Part shown: positions 1 to 6,692 of the stretch, piece by piece | Layout: each line of letters begins with the position of its first letter | How positions within the stretch are numbered: position 1 is the first letter of the stretch | DNA from: an uncultured Lachnospiraceae bacterium | GTDB lineage: Bacteria > Bacillota > Clostridia > Lachnospirales > Lachnospiraceae | NCBI GenBank assembly: GCA_910588295.1 | Contig: CAJUQO010000085.1 | Span: 1-7,213 of the forward strand | DNA: 7,213 bases | Direction of reading: 5' to 3' | Notes under the pieces: model-generated | What the model was told of the DNA's origin: nothing | Database searches by the model: none | The model's input: the letters and a program-made list of their open reading frames with translations, nothing else | Translations under genes and position numbers: made by a program

Positions 1-1
1 A

Positions 2-19
2 TAGCCCTTTGGAGGGCTA
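2..19. repeat. Short hairpin (7-bp arms, 4-base loop) upstream of the operon
   Basis: Bases 2-8 (tagccct) are exactly complementary to bases 13-19 (agggcta) around a ttgg loop. It lies two bases before a second, longer hairpin. No T-run follows, so it is not a clear Rho-independent terminator. Paired hairpins like this occur at the ends of IS200/IS605-type elements and their associated RNAs, so it could be the tail of such an element lying to the left of the window. That identification is inference; the pairing itself is directly visible. Confidence 0.5.
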
Positions 20-21
20 AT

Positions 22-51
22 AGCAAACCACCAGTTGAACTGGTGGTTGCT
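22..51. repeat. Strong perfect dyad/hairpin 39 bases before the first gene
   Basis: Bases 26-36 (aaccaccagtt) pair perfectly with bases 38-48 (aactggtggtt) around the single central base g37. The pairing extends through a bulged a25 to 22-24 with 49-51. The exact symmetry is compatible with three readings: a transcript hairpin, a protein-binding operator, or the end hairpin of an IS200/IS605-type element. A simple terminator is unlikely because no T-tract follows on the + strand (next bases gactagagc). The dyad lies just before the ribosome binding site of a gene whose product has an N-terminal winged-helix domain, which makes an operator role worth considering. Function is not established. 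Confidence 0.55.
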
Positions 52-89
52 GACTAGAGCAGGAACAAAAGAAGGAGAAATATTTTACT

Positions 90-986
90 ATGGCACAACA
101 ACTCACCAGAAAGCAGTTTGATATTCTGGAAGCGCTGACAACGGCAAAAACGGCACTGACCCAGCATGATTTAGAGAGAAGTACCCGGCATTCTCCGGAT
201 ACGTTCAATGAAACCATGCGGGAGCTGACGGATTTCGGGTACGTGAAAGACGGCGCGGTTACAAACGCCGGAATTAACGCATTAGAGCCCTACAGGGTAA
301 AACGCGCCGTATTTATCGCGGCGGGTTTTGGAAGCCGCCTGGTTCCTATAACATTCAACACACCGAAACCGCTCGTGCGTGTCCATGGTGTAAGAATTAT
401 TGACCACCTGATAGACGCCTGCCTGGCCACAGGGATTGACGAAATTTACATTGTCCGGGGATACCTGGCAGAGCAGTTCGACCAGCTCCTCTATAAATAC
501 CCGATGGTCAAGTTTTTGGAAAACCCGGTATACAATGAGGCCAATAATATCAGCTCTTCGCTGGTTGCATGCCATATGCTCTCCAATGCATATGTATTTG
601 AAGCCGATTTACTGATCAGTAATCCGAAAATTATCAGGAAATATCATTATATGTCGGACTTCCTGGCGATCAAGAAAGAACGTAGTGACGACTGGTGCTT
701 TACTGTTAAGGACGGCATCATTGTGGAGCAAAAGCTCGGCGGCACGGACTGCTGGCAAATGGTTGGTATTTCCTACTGGAACGGAGCGGACGGGCAACGG
801 CTTTCCCGGGATATTGCGGATGTGTATGCCTCTCCCGGCGGCAGGGAACGGTATTGGGAGCAGGTACCGCTGGTCTATTGCAAGGAACATTATGCAGTAG
901 AAGTACGGGAATGCTTTGACGAGGATATTGTGGAAATTGACACATTCCGGGAGCTGAAATCTATTGATAAAACCTATGATATATAA
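90..986 (+). CDS. pntC: Winged-helix/LicC-type cytidylyltransferase fusion, probable AEP cytidylyltransferase (PntC-like)
   Basis: This 298-residue protein has two parts. Residues about 5-68 look like a winged helix-turn-helix (LTRKQFDILEAL, then a recognition-helix-like SPDTFNETMRELTDFGYV and a wing). Residues about 71-298 form a LicC-type nucleotidyltransferase. The nucleotide loop is AAGFGSRLVPITFNTPKPL at 77-95; YNEANNISSSL at 148-158 matches the LicC acceptor-site signature; acidic residues that may bind metal are EAD at 171-173 and EID at 282-284. LicC enzymes make CDP-choline from phosphocholine. In phosphonate operons the related PntC activates 2-aminoethylphosphonate as CMP-AEP, and the aepX, aepY and aepZ homologues downstream favour that substrate here. 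The start is ATG 90 with gaaggag at 71-77, a rather long spacing of 12 bases. No LicA-type kinase is encoded nearby, which fits direct activation of AEP. The role of the winged helix is unknown. The family is clear; the AEP substrate is inference from context. Confidence 0.8.
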   Translation: MAQQLTRKQFDILEALTTAKTALTQHDLERSTRHSPDTFNETMRELTDFGYVKDGAVTNAGINALEPYRVKRAVFIAAGFGSRLVPITFNTPKPLVRVHGVRIIDHLIDACLATGIDEIYIVRGYLAEQFDQLLYKYPMVKFLENPVYNEANNISSSLVACHMLSNAYVFEADLLISNPKIIRKYHYMSDFLAIKKERSDDWCFTVKDGIIVEQKLGGTDCWQMVGISYWNGADGQRLSRDIADVYASPGGRERYWEQVPLVYCKEHYAVEVRECFDEDIVEIDTFRELKSIDKTYDI

Positions 987-1033
987 CGGATAATTCTGCT
1001 ACAGGCAGGGCCGACGGAAAGAGGCTGATTCCC

Positions 1034-2515
1034 ATGCACAAAAAAACAAAACAAATACAAACCAAACATGAAGAAGGGCTCCAGAGACAGCTCTCCCCCA
1101 TGCATGTATGGGCAATTGCGTTTGGCTGCGTGATCGGGTGGGGGTCTTTTATTAACCCCGGCAAAAAGTTTTTGCCGAACTCTGGTGTGGCCGGTACAGC
1201 CATAGCCATGATCCTTGGCGCACTGGTCATGGTTATTATAGCCTTTTCTTACGCCTACATGGTTCCCAAATATCCAAAGGCAGGCGGGGAGTTCACATTT
1301 ACCAAAATGTGTTTTGGAAAAAATATGGCGTTTGCCTGCGGATGGTTTTTGGTTGTGGCTTATCTGACCAACGTTCCGATGAACAGTACCGCTATTGGCC
1401 TTATTGTCGACGGCCTGGACGGAAACTCGGATATATTGAAATTCGGTTTTCACTACACGATTGCCGGTTTTGACATTTATATGGGCGAGATGCTGCTGGC
1501 CATGGCCGTGCTGGTTCTGTTTGGCTATCTGAATATCATCGGCGTGAAAAAAGCCGGTTTTATACAGACGGTTCTCAGCGCCCTCCTTGTTGTATGTGTT
1601 ATTACGCTCTGTGTAGCCGGTCTTATAAGCGCTAAAGCAAAGTGCATCAATATGCAGCCAATATGGGGGTTTGATAAAAATACTGCCATGGCATGGAACG
1701 CCACAACCGCTGAGATTTCCGCGTATGCCCACAAGGGAACAGCAGGAATCCTGTCTTCTATCCTTGCCACTTTTGCCATTGCTCCCTGGGCATATGTGGG
1801 ATTTGACGCTATTCCCCAGGCGGCAGAGGAATTTAATTTCTCGTTCAAAAAAGTCAGTTTTATCATGATCGTTGCGATCCTTTTCGGTTGTTTCGTATAC
1901 ACGTCCAATAATACGGTAGCTGCCGCCGCCCTGGCGAATTGGCCTGACCGGGTTATGGCGGGTGACTGGGTATTGCTGATTGCGGCGGAGGAGCTGCTGG
2001 GGAGATTCGGCAAGATTCTGATCGGTCTCGGGGTATCTTGCGCCGTCCTATCCGGCATCATGGGATTTTATCTCGCGTCTTCCCGGCTGATGTATTCCAT
2101 GAGCCGGGACGGATATCTGCCGACATGGTTTGGCAGAATTGACCCAAGATACGGCATCCCGAAAAATGCTATGATTTTTTGCATCCTTGTCAGTCTGTCC
2201 GGGCCGATTCTCGGCCGTGAGGCATTGGGCTGGTTTGTGGATATGAGCGCTATCGGCGCTTCGATCGGATACTATTTTACCTGTGCAAGCACACTTGCAA
2301 CGGCAAAGAGGGATGGCGACGGAACCGGCTTCCTGAAGGCCATGGCAACAGCGGGCATAGTATTTTCTATTGCCTTTATGATCCTTCAGCTCATCCCGGT
2401 TCCCTGGTTTTCCGGTGTTCACTTTGGCAGGGAAAGTTACATTATGCTGGTCATATGGGTCATAGTCGGCCTGATCTTTTACAGTAAACAGAGGAAATTT
2501 TTTGGTGTGAAATAG
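1034..2515 (+). CDS. APC-superfamily permease, substrate unknown
   Basis: This 493-residue polytopic membrane protein has about 12 hydrophobic segments and no signal peptide; a charged lysine-rich N-terminal tail precedes the first segment. The first helix carries the glycine-rich unwound stretch FGCVIGWGSFINPG at 30-43, typical of amino acid/polyamine/organocation transporters. PKAGGEFTF at 81-89 matches the PxAGGxYxY signature before helix 3. SSRLMYSMSRDGYLPTWFGRIDPRYGIP is the usual loop after helix 8, which supports full length. The start is ATG 1034 with aaagagg at 1018-1024. It lies 47 bases after the cytidylyltransferase gene and 17 before the aminotransferase gene, so it is very likely co-transcribed. 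Candidate substrates are an amino acid such as alanine (amino donor for the aminotransferase), an amino alcohol such as ethanolamine or choline, or AEP itself. Nothing in the sequence decides between these. It is not related to LicB, the choline permease of lic operons. Confidence 0.85.
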   Translation: MHKKTKQIQTKHEEGLQRQLSPMHVWAIAFGCVIGWGSFINPGKKFLPNSGVAGTAIAMILGALVMVIIAFSYAYMVPKYPKAGGEFTFTKMCFGKNMAFACGWFLVVAYLTNVPMNSTAIGLIVDGLDGNSDILKFGFHYTIAGFDIYMGEMLLAMAVLVLFGYLNIIGVKKAGFIQTVLSALLVVCVITLCVAGLISAKAKCINMQPIWGFDKNTAMAWNATTAEISAYAHKGTAGILSSILATFAIAPWAYVGFDAIPQAAEEFNFSFKKVSFIMIVAILFGCFVYTSNNTVAAAALANWPDRVMAGDWVLLIAAEELLGRFGKILIGLGVSCAVLSGIMGFYLASSRLMYSMSRDGYLPTWFGRIDPRYGIPKNAMIFCILVSLSGPILGREALGWFVDMSAIGASIGYYFTCASTLATAKRDGDGTGFLKAMATAGIVFSIAFMILQLIPVPWFSGVHFGRESYIMLVIWVIVGLIFYSKQRKFFGVK

Positions 2516-2532
2516 AATAAGGGAGGCAACAA

Positions 2533-3675
2533 ATGCTGGAAAAAGAAAACGTCAAGAGAAATATACTGCTGAATCCTGGCCCGTCCACAACAACAGATAC
2601 GGTGAAGTACGCACAGATCGTACCGGACATCTGCCCCCGCGAAAAGGAATTTGGCAGTCTTATGAAAGGGCTCCGGGAAGATCTGGTAAAAATTGTCCAC
2701 GGCGACCCGGAAAAGTATACAAGTGTGCTTTTCTGCGGCTCCGGCACGTTGAATATTGATGTATGCATAAACTCTCTTCTTCCAGGAGGGAAAAAGGTAT
2801 TGGTGATAAATAACGGGGCCTACAGTGCGAGGGCGGCCGAAATCTGTGAATATTATGGGCTTCCCCATATTAATTTATGTTTTCCGGTAGACCAGCGCCC
2901 GGATTTGGCCGTAATCGAGCATACATTACAGTCTAATCCGGATATCGGCCTTGTGCACACTACACACAACGAAACCGGAACCGGTATTCTGAATCCCATC
3001 CGGGAGATCGGAGACCTGGCCCACAGATATGGCGCTGTCTTCACTGTTGATACCACTTCAACGTATGCCATGCGCCCGATCCATATAGAACATGACAACA
3101 TTGACTTCTGTATGGCCAGTGCCCAGAAGGGCTTAATGGCCATGACAGGGCTTAGTTTTGTTATTGGTAATAAGGCTCTCCTGGAGAAAAGCAGAAACTA
3201 CCCGAAACGCAGCTATTACTGTAACCTGTATCTCCAGTATGAGTTTTTTGAAAAGACAGGGGAAATGCATTTTACACCGCCCGTGCAGACCATCTATGCC
3301 GCCATTCAGGCGCTGAAGGAATACTGGGCCGAAGGTGAAGAAGCCAAGTGGACCCGCCATACCCGTGTATTTGAGGCGATCCATAGGGGACTTGCCAGGC
3401 TGGGCTTTAAAAATGTAATCAAAAGGGAATGGCAGGCAGGGCTGGTGGTGTCTGCGGTGTATCCGGATGATCCAAACTGGGATTTTGATAGGATCCATGA
3501 TTATTGCTATGACCGGGGCTTCACGATTTATCCGGGGAAGATATCCTCCACCAATACATTCAGGCTTTGCGCGCTCGGCGCTATTGACGAACCGGATATC
3601 CGGGATTTCTTTGTAGTGTTTGAAGAAGCCCTCCAAGCTAACAGGGTGTCAATCCCTGTGATGTATAACCAGTAG
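2533..3675 (+). CDS. aepZ: 2-aminoethylphosphonate--pyruvate aminotransferase
   Basis: This 380-residue fold-type I PLP aminotransferase (class V) belongs to the PhnW/AepZ group and has the usual length. In biosynthesis it aminates phosphonoacetaldehyde to AEP using alanine; the catabolic PhnW runs the reverse. Visible signatures are LLNPGPSTTT at 12-21, the phosphate-cup stretch FCGSGTLNID at 67-76, HNETGTGILNP at 145-155, the PLP ring-binding aspartate in VDTTSTYAM (Asp173), the Schiff-base lysine in ASAQKGLM (Lys199) and a probable carboxylate-binding arginine in TFRLCALG (Arg344). The start is ATG 2533 with gggagg at 2521-2526, six bases away. It lies directly upstream of PEP mutase and phosphonopyruvate decarboxylase genes, and no phosphonoacetaldehyde hydrolase (PhnX) is present, so the biosynthetic direction is strongly favoured. 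An alternative symbol is phnW. Confidence 0.93.
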   Translation: MLEKENVKRNILLNPGPSTTTDTVKYAQIVPDICPREKEFGSLMKGLREDLVKIVHGDPEKYTSVLFCGSGTLNIDVCINSLLPGGKKVLVINNGAYSARAAEICEYYGLPHINLCFPVDQRPDLAVIEHTLQSNPDIGLVHTTHNETGTGILNPIREIGDLAHRYGAVFTVDTTSTYAMRPIHIEHDNIDFCMASAQKGLMAMTGLSFVIGNKALLEKSRNYPKRSYYCNLYLQYEFFEKTGEMHFTPPVQTIYAAIQALKEYWAEGEEAKWTRHTRVFEAIHRGLARLGFKNVIKREWQAGLVVSAVYPDDPNWDFDRIHDYCYDRGFTIYPGKISSTNTFRLCALGAIDEPDIRDFFVVFEEALQANRVSIPVMYNQ

Positions 3676-3716
3676 GATTCCTGCCGGAAACTCACAAAAT
3701 TGTTATGGAGAAAAAA

Positions 3717-5012
3717 ATGAAAACCGTATATACATGTTTTTGTACCGATGTCATACACGAGGGGCACTTAAATATCATTGAGGCGGCTCATAAGCTGGGA
3801 AAGGTGATTGTCGGCGCACTTTCCGACAAAGCGCTTATTCGCTATAACAAATTCCCGACGATTTCCCAACAGGAGCGGGTAAAGCTCTATCGGTCCATTG
3901 CCAGCGTGGAAGAAGTCGTGATCCAGGATGATATGCTTTATGATGATGTAATCACACTCATCCATCCGGATTATGTTCTCCATGGGGATAACTGGAAGGA
4001 AGGGCCTGAGGCCGCTATTCGTGCCCATGTAGAAAAACTCTTATCACAATATGGCGGCCAATTGATTGATATTCCCTACACCTATAATGAAGTCGTCAAA
4101 AAAATTGATCTGCAGCTACGGGAAAAACTGGCCATGCCGGAGTTCCGGCGGAAAAGGCTCCGCCAGCTTATTGAGATCTGCCCCGTTGTCAAGACTATAG
4201 AAGCTCACAGTGGCTTGACTGGTCTGATCGCAGAAAAGACCGTCGTGGAACAAGACGGCAAACTGGATCAGTTCGATGCCATGTGGGTTTCGTCTCTCTG
4301 TGACAGCACTGCCAAGGGGAAGCCGGACATTGAATTGGTTGATATGAGCAGCCGTCTGCGTACCATTGACGACATTATGGAGGTCACCACAAAGCCGATC
4401 ATCCTAGATGGTGATACCGGGGGACTGACAGAACATTTTGTATATAATGTCAGGACGCTTGAACGTATGGGGGTAAGCGCCGTTATCCTGGAAGATAAGA
4501 CAGGCCTGAAGAAGAACAGCCTGTTTGGCACAGAGGTAGAACAGACGCAGGCAAGTATCGAGGAATTCAGTGAGAAAATTTCCGCCGGAAAGCGGGCGCA
4601 GCTTACGGATGACTTTATGATTATTGCCAGAATCGAAAGCCTGATACTCTCACGGGGGATGGAAGATGCCCTGCACCGCGCCTTTTCTTTTATCGAAGCG
4701 GGCGCCGACGGGATCATGATCCACAGCCGTAAAAAGGAACCGGACGAGATCCTGGAATTTTGCGACAGATTCCGCAGCGAGAACAGGAAAACGCCCCTTG
4801 TGGTTGTTCCCTCCAGTTTCAATACGATCACAGAAGATGAGCTTGCCCGCCATGGCGTAAACATTGTGATCTATGCTAACCAGCTGACCCGGAGCGCCTT
4901 TCCTGCCATGCAGCAGACAGCCGAGGACATCCTGCGGTACCACCGTGCAAAAGAAGTTGACGACAGGCTTATGCCGATTAAACAGATTATCACGCTCATT
5001 GACGAGTTATAA
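3717..5012 (+). CDS. aepX: Phosphoenolpyruvate mutase with N-terminal cytidylyltransferase-like domain
   Basis: The enzyme rearranges PEP to phosphonopyruvate, making the C-P bond. It has 431 residues from ATG 3717, preferred over ATG 3705 because ggag at 3707-3710 sits six bases before it, only weak ribosome-binding sequence precedes 3705, and the domain begins at MKTVYTCF as in TagD-like enzymes. Residues 1-about 130 are a TagD/GCT-type cytidylyltransferase domain with HEGH (14-17), TISQQER (48-54) and HGDNW (89-93); the usual GISST-type motif near 120-130 is replaced by YTYNEVVKK. Residues about 150-431 are the PEP mutase/isocitrate lyase-superfamily barrel with WVSSLCDS (190-197), metal-binding DGDTGG (231-236), the diagnostic lid EDKTGLKKNS (259-268), ARIES (304-308) and IHSRKKEP (335-342). 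The EDK(x5)NS lid separates true PEP mutases from isocitrate-lyase-type hydrolases. The N-terminal domain's activity is unknown. The gene lies 41 bases after the aminotransferase gene. Confidence 0.94.
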   Translation: MKTVYTCFCTDVIHEGHLNIIEAAHKLGKVIVGALSDKALIRYNKFPTISQQERVKLYRSIASVEEVVIQDDMLYDDVITLIHPDYVLHGDNWKEGPEAAIRAHVEKLLSQYGGQLIDIPYTYNEVVKKIDLQLREKLAMPEFRRKRLRQLIEICPVVKTIEAHSGLTGLIAEKTVVEQDGKLDQFDAMWVSSLCDSTAKGKPDIELVDMSSRLRTIDDIMEVTTKPIILDGDTGGLTEHFVYNVRTLERMGVSAVILEDKTGLKKNSLFGTEVEQTQASIEEFSEKISAGKRAQLTDDFMIIARIESLILSRGMEDALHRAFSFIEAGADGIMIHSRKKEPDEILEFCDRFRSENRKTPLVVVPSSFNTITEDELARHGVNIVIYANQLTRSAFPAMQQTAEDILRYHRAKEVDDRLMPIKQIITLIDEL

Positions 5013-5013
5013 C

Positions 5014-5020
5014 AGGAGGT
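5014..5020 (+). promoter_or_regulatory. Ribosome binding site that fixes the TTG start of aepY
   Basis: The sequence aggaggt, nearly ideal for Shine-Dalgarno pairing, ends six bases before TTG 5027. It begins immediately after the aepX stop codon at 5010-5012. The next in-frame ATG of aepY is codon 31, beyond conserved N-terminal motifs, so this site decides the start. Confidence 0.85.
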
Positions 5021-5026
5021 TAGGAT

Positions 5027-6148
5027 TTGCAGGTAGATAAATTTCTAGAAATTATAGGCGCAGAGTTTTACACAGGTGTGCCGGATAGTCAGTTGAAAGC
5101 TTTGTGTGATTATCTGATGTACACATATGGCATTAACCCTCGGCATCACATAATTGCCGCCAATGAAGGAAATTGTACCGCGCTGGCGGCGGGCTACCAC
5201 CTTGCCACCGGTAAAGTTCCCGTAGTGTATATGCAGAATTCAGGAGAGGGCAACATCATCAATCCTGCTGCAAGCCTCCTGAACGATAAAGTATATGCCA
5301 TTCCGATGGTGTTTATCATCGGCTGGCGCGGCGAACCCGGAACCTATGATGAGCCACAGCATATCTATCAGGGCGAGGTCACTGTCCGTCTGCTGGAGGA
5401 TATGGGCATCGCGGCGTGTATTGTCGGCAAAGAGACATCTTGCGATGAAATAAGCACAGCCATGGAATCCTTCCGGAGCGCACTTGCGGCCGGTAAGGAT
5501 GTCGCTTTTGTCATACGCAAGAATGCCCTCACATATGACGGAAGCATGAACTATACAAATAACCATACGATGACGCGGGAGGATATTATACGGTATATCG
5601 CGAAAGTCAGTGGGGAAGACCCGATCATAAGTACAACAGGGAAAGCCAGCCGCGAACTTTTCGAGATCCGTACTGCCAATAGGCAGAATCATAAATACGA
5701 TTTCCTGACCGTAGGCAGCATGGGGCACAGCAGCTCCATCGCCCTCGGTGTGGCAATTAACAAACCGGGGCAGACCATATGGTGTGTTGACGGAGACGGG
5801 GCCGTCCTTATGCATATGGGCTCCCTGGCCGTGTTAGGGAGTGTTAAACCAGGAAATCTGATACATGTGGTCATAAATAACGGCGCGCATGAAACCGTGG
5901 GCGGTATGCCGACGGTGGCCGGGGGAATTGATCTTGTGGCCATTACAAAAGCCTGCGGCTATCCATATGCTGTGCGTGTTGACAGTTTCGAAGATCTGGA
6001 AAGGGAGCTCCACGCCGCAAAACAGCGCGGGGAATTATCCTTTATTGAAGTGAAATGCAGTATAGGCGCGAGGAATGATCTTGGGAGGCCGACGACTACT
6101 GCGTTGGAAAACAAAAGAAATTTTATGGAATATTTAAATATGCTGTAA
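5027..6148 (+). CDS. aepY: Phosphonopyruvate decarboxylase, TTG start
   Basis: This 373-residue thiamine diphosphate enzyme decarboxylates phosphonopyruvate to phosphonoacetaldehyde. That irreversible step pulls the unfavourable PEP mutase equilibrium forward. The length is normal for the family. The N-terminal pyrimidine-binding domain has the family signature FYTGVPDSQLK at 14-24 and the ThDP-activating glutamate in ANEGNCTALAAGYHLATG (Glu47), followed by QNSGEGNIINP at 70-80 and IIGWRGEPGTYDEPQH at 97-112. The C-terminal pyrophosphate-binding domain has STTGKASRELF at 202-212, VGSMGHSSSIALG at 229-241, and the ThDP/Mg motif starting at GDG (256-258) and ending at NN (284-285), followed by GAHETVGGMPT. 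The first codon is TTG, supported by aggaggt at 5014-5020 and by the conserved motif before any ATG. Only 14 bases separate it from aepX, so the two are probably translationally linked. No clear terminator follows. Confidence 0.94.
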   Translation: MQVDKFLEIIGAEFYTGVPDSQLKALCDYLMYTYGINPRHHIIAANEGNCTALAAGYHLATGKVPVVYMQNSGEGNIINPAASLLNDKVYAIPMVFIIGWRGEPGTYDEPQHIYQGEVTVRLLEDMGIAACIVGKETSCDEISTAMESFRSALAAGKDVAFVIRKNALTYDGSMNYTNNHTMTREDIIRYIAKVSGEDPIISTTGKASRELFEIRTANRQNHKYDFLTVGSMGHSSSIALGVAINKPGQTIWCVDGDGAVLMHMGSLAVLGSVKPGNLIHVVINNGAHETVGGMPTVAGGIDLVAITKACGYPYAVRVDSFEDLERELHAAKQRGELSFIEVKCSIGARNDLGRPTTTALENKRNFMEYLNML

Positions 6149-6194
6149 TGTGAGCGGCAGACAAACACAGATCTGGTTTTCCGCATGAACAAAG
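6149..6194 (+). other. Short remnant between aepY and the IS66 end
   Basis: Forty-six bases follow the aepY stop before the presumed IS left end. They contain a small palindrome cagatctg at 6168-6175 followed by gtttt, too weak to call a terminator, and no start of another gene. If the IS inserted here, the last eight bases (gaacaaag, 6187-6194) would be the expected target duplication. That cannot be tested because the right end is outside the window. Confidence 0.4.
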
Positions 6195-6265
6195 GTAAAC
6201 GGTAGATAGTGCGTACCTCGACTAACATGAAAAAATATGGGACAATAGACTATATTTTTATCATG

Positions 6266-6298
6266 GGTATCGAAAGTTAAGTCTTAACTTTTGATACC
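6266..6298. repeat. Near-perfect palindrome with 16-bp arms in front of tnpA
   Basis: Bases 6266-6281 pair with 6283-6298 around one central base, t6282. All pairs are Watson-Crick except one G-T (6272/6292). It ends seven bases before the tnpA ribosome binding site (aggagg, 6305-6310). No T-run follows, so a classical terminator is unlikely. It could be an operator, a binding site for an IS66 protein, or an RNA hairpin that controls tnpA expression when transcription enters from outside the IS. The pairing is seen directly; the function is inference. Confidence 0.6.
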
Positions 6299-6317
6299 GC
6301 TATCAGGAGGTAAGTCT

Positions 6318-6692
6318 ATGAGTTCAGAAACAACCATGATGGCTGAGCAGTGCCGTCTCCAGGAATGGGCTGCACAGATCAGGGACTGCCAGAACCGCCC
6401 GGCTGGCATGAGCGTTGTCAGCTGGTGTACCTGCCACGGCATCACAAAAGCGAATTATTATTACCGGCTCCGCCGTGTAAGGGAAGCCTGCCTTGAGACC
6501 ATTCAGGAGAAAACCCCTGCACAGCAGATGGTTCTTGTACAGCCCGGGCTTTTACGGCCGCAGGGACACAAAGACCGCGATGCACAGCCAGGGCTGGATA
6601 TTTCCATAAAGGGATTTTCTATCCATGTAACAGAATCCACATCTATGGCTCTTCTAACAGAGGTCCTTAAGGCGGTGCAGCATGCTGAATGA
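6318..6692 (+). CDS. tnpA: IS66 accessory protein TnpA (Orf1)
   Basis: This 124-residue basic protein is the first of the three IS66 proteins. Residues 13-57 have the typical IS66 Orf1 layout of a short helix-turn-helix region: RLQEWAAQIRDCQ, then SVVSWCTCHGITKANYYYRLRRVRE. A variable linker follows, then the conserved C-terminal strand-helix ISIKGFSIHVTESTSMALLTEVLKAVQ at 96-121. ATG 6318 is chosen because aggagg at 6305-6310 lies seven bases upstream. An in-frame TTG at 6291 lies inside the palindrome and would add nine unrelated residues. The exact role of TnpA in IS66 transposition is not firmly defined; DNA binding is the usual suggestion. Its 3' end overlaps tnpB by 11 bases. Confidence 0.87.
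   Translation: MSSETTMMAEQCRLQEWAAQIRDCQNRPAGMSVVSWCTCHGITKANYYYRLRRVREACLETIQEKTPAQQMVLVQPGLLRPQGHKDRDAQPGLDISIKGFSIHVTESTSMALLTEVLKAVQHAE

Noticed and set aside
22..51. Rho-independent terminator at the upstream dyad
   Set aside because: No T-run follows on the + strand; the sequence after the stem is mixed.
974..2061. Long minus-strand reading frames opposite the permease and other genes
   Set aside because: They lie entirely opposite well-supported genes, show no recognisable domains, and have biased composition expected of antisense shadows.
2533..3675. Catabolic reading of the aminotransferase (PhnW in AEP degradation)
   Set aside because: No phosphonoacetaldehyde hydrolase (PhnX) or other degradation gene is present, and PEP mutase and phosphonopyruvate decarboxylase genes follow directly, which fits synthesis.
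3705..3716. Start of aepX at ATG 3705
   Set aside because: It lacks a good ribosome binding site, while ATG 3717 has ggag six bases upstream and begins where the conserved domain begins. It cannot be fully excluded.
3717..5012. Methylisocitrate lyase or phosphonopyruvate hydrolase identity for the barrel domain
   Set aside because: The lid sequence EDKTGLKKNS matches the PEP mutase hallmark, and the adjacent decarboxylase and aminotransferase genes need its product.
6291..6317. TTG 6291 as tnpA start
   Set aside because: It lies inside the palindrome, has no suitable ribosome binding site, and would add nine residues unlike the family; ATG 6318 has aggagg seven bases upstream.
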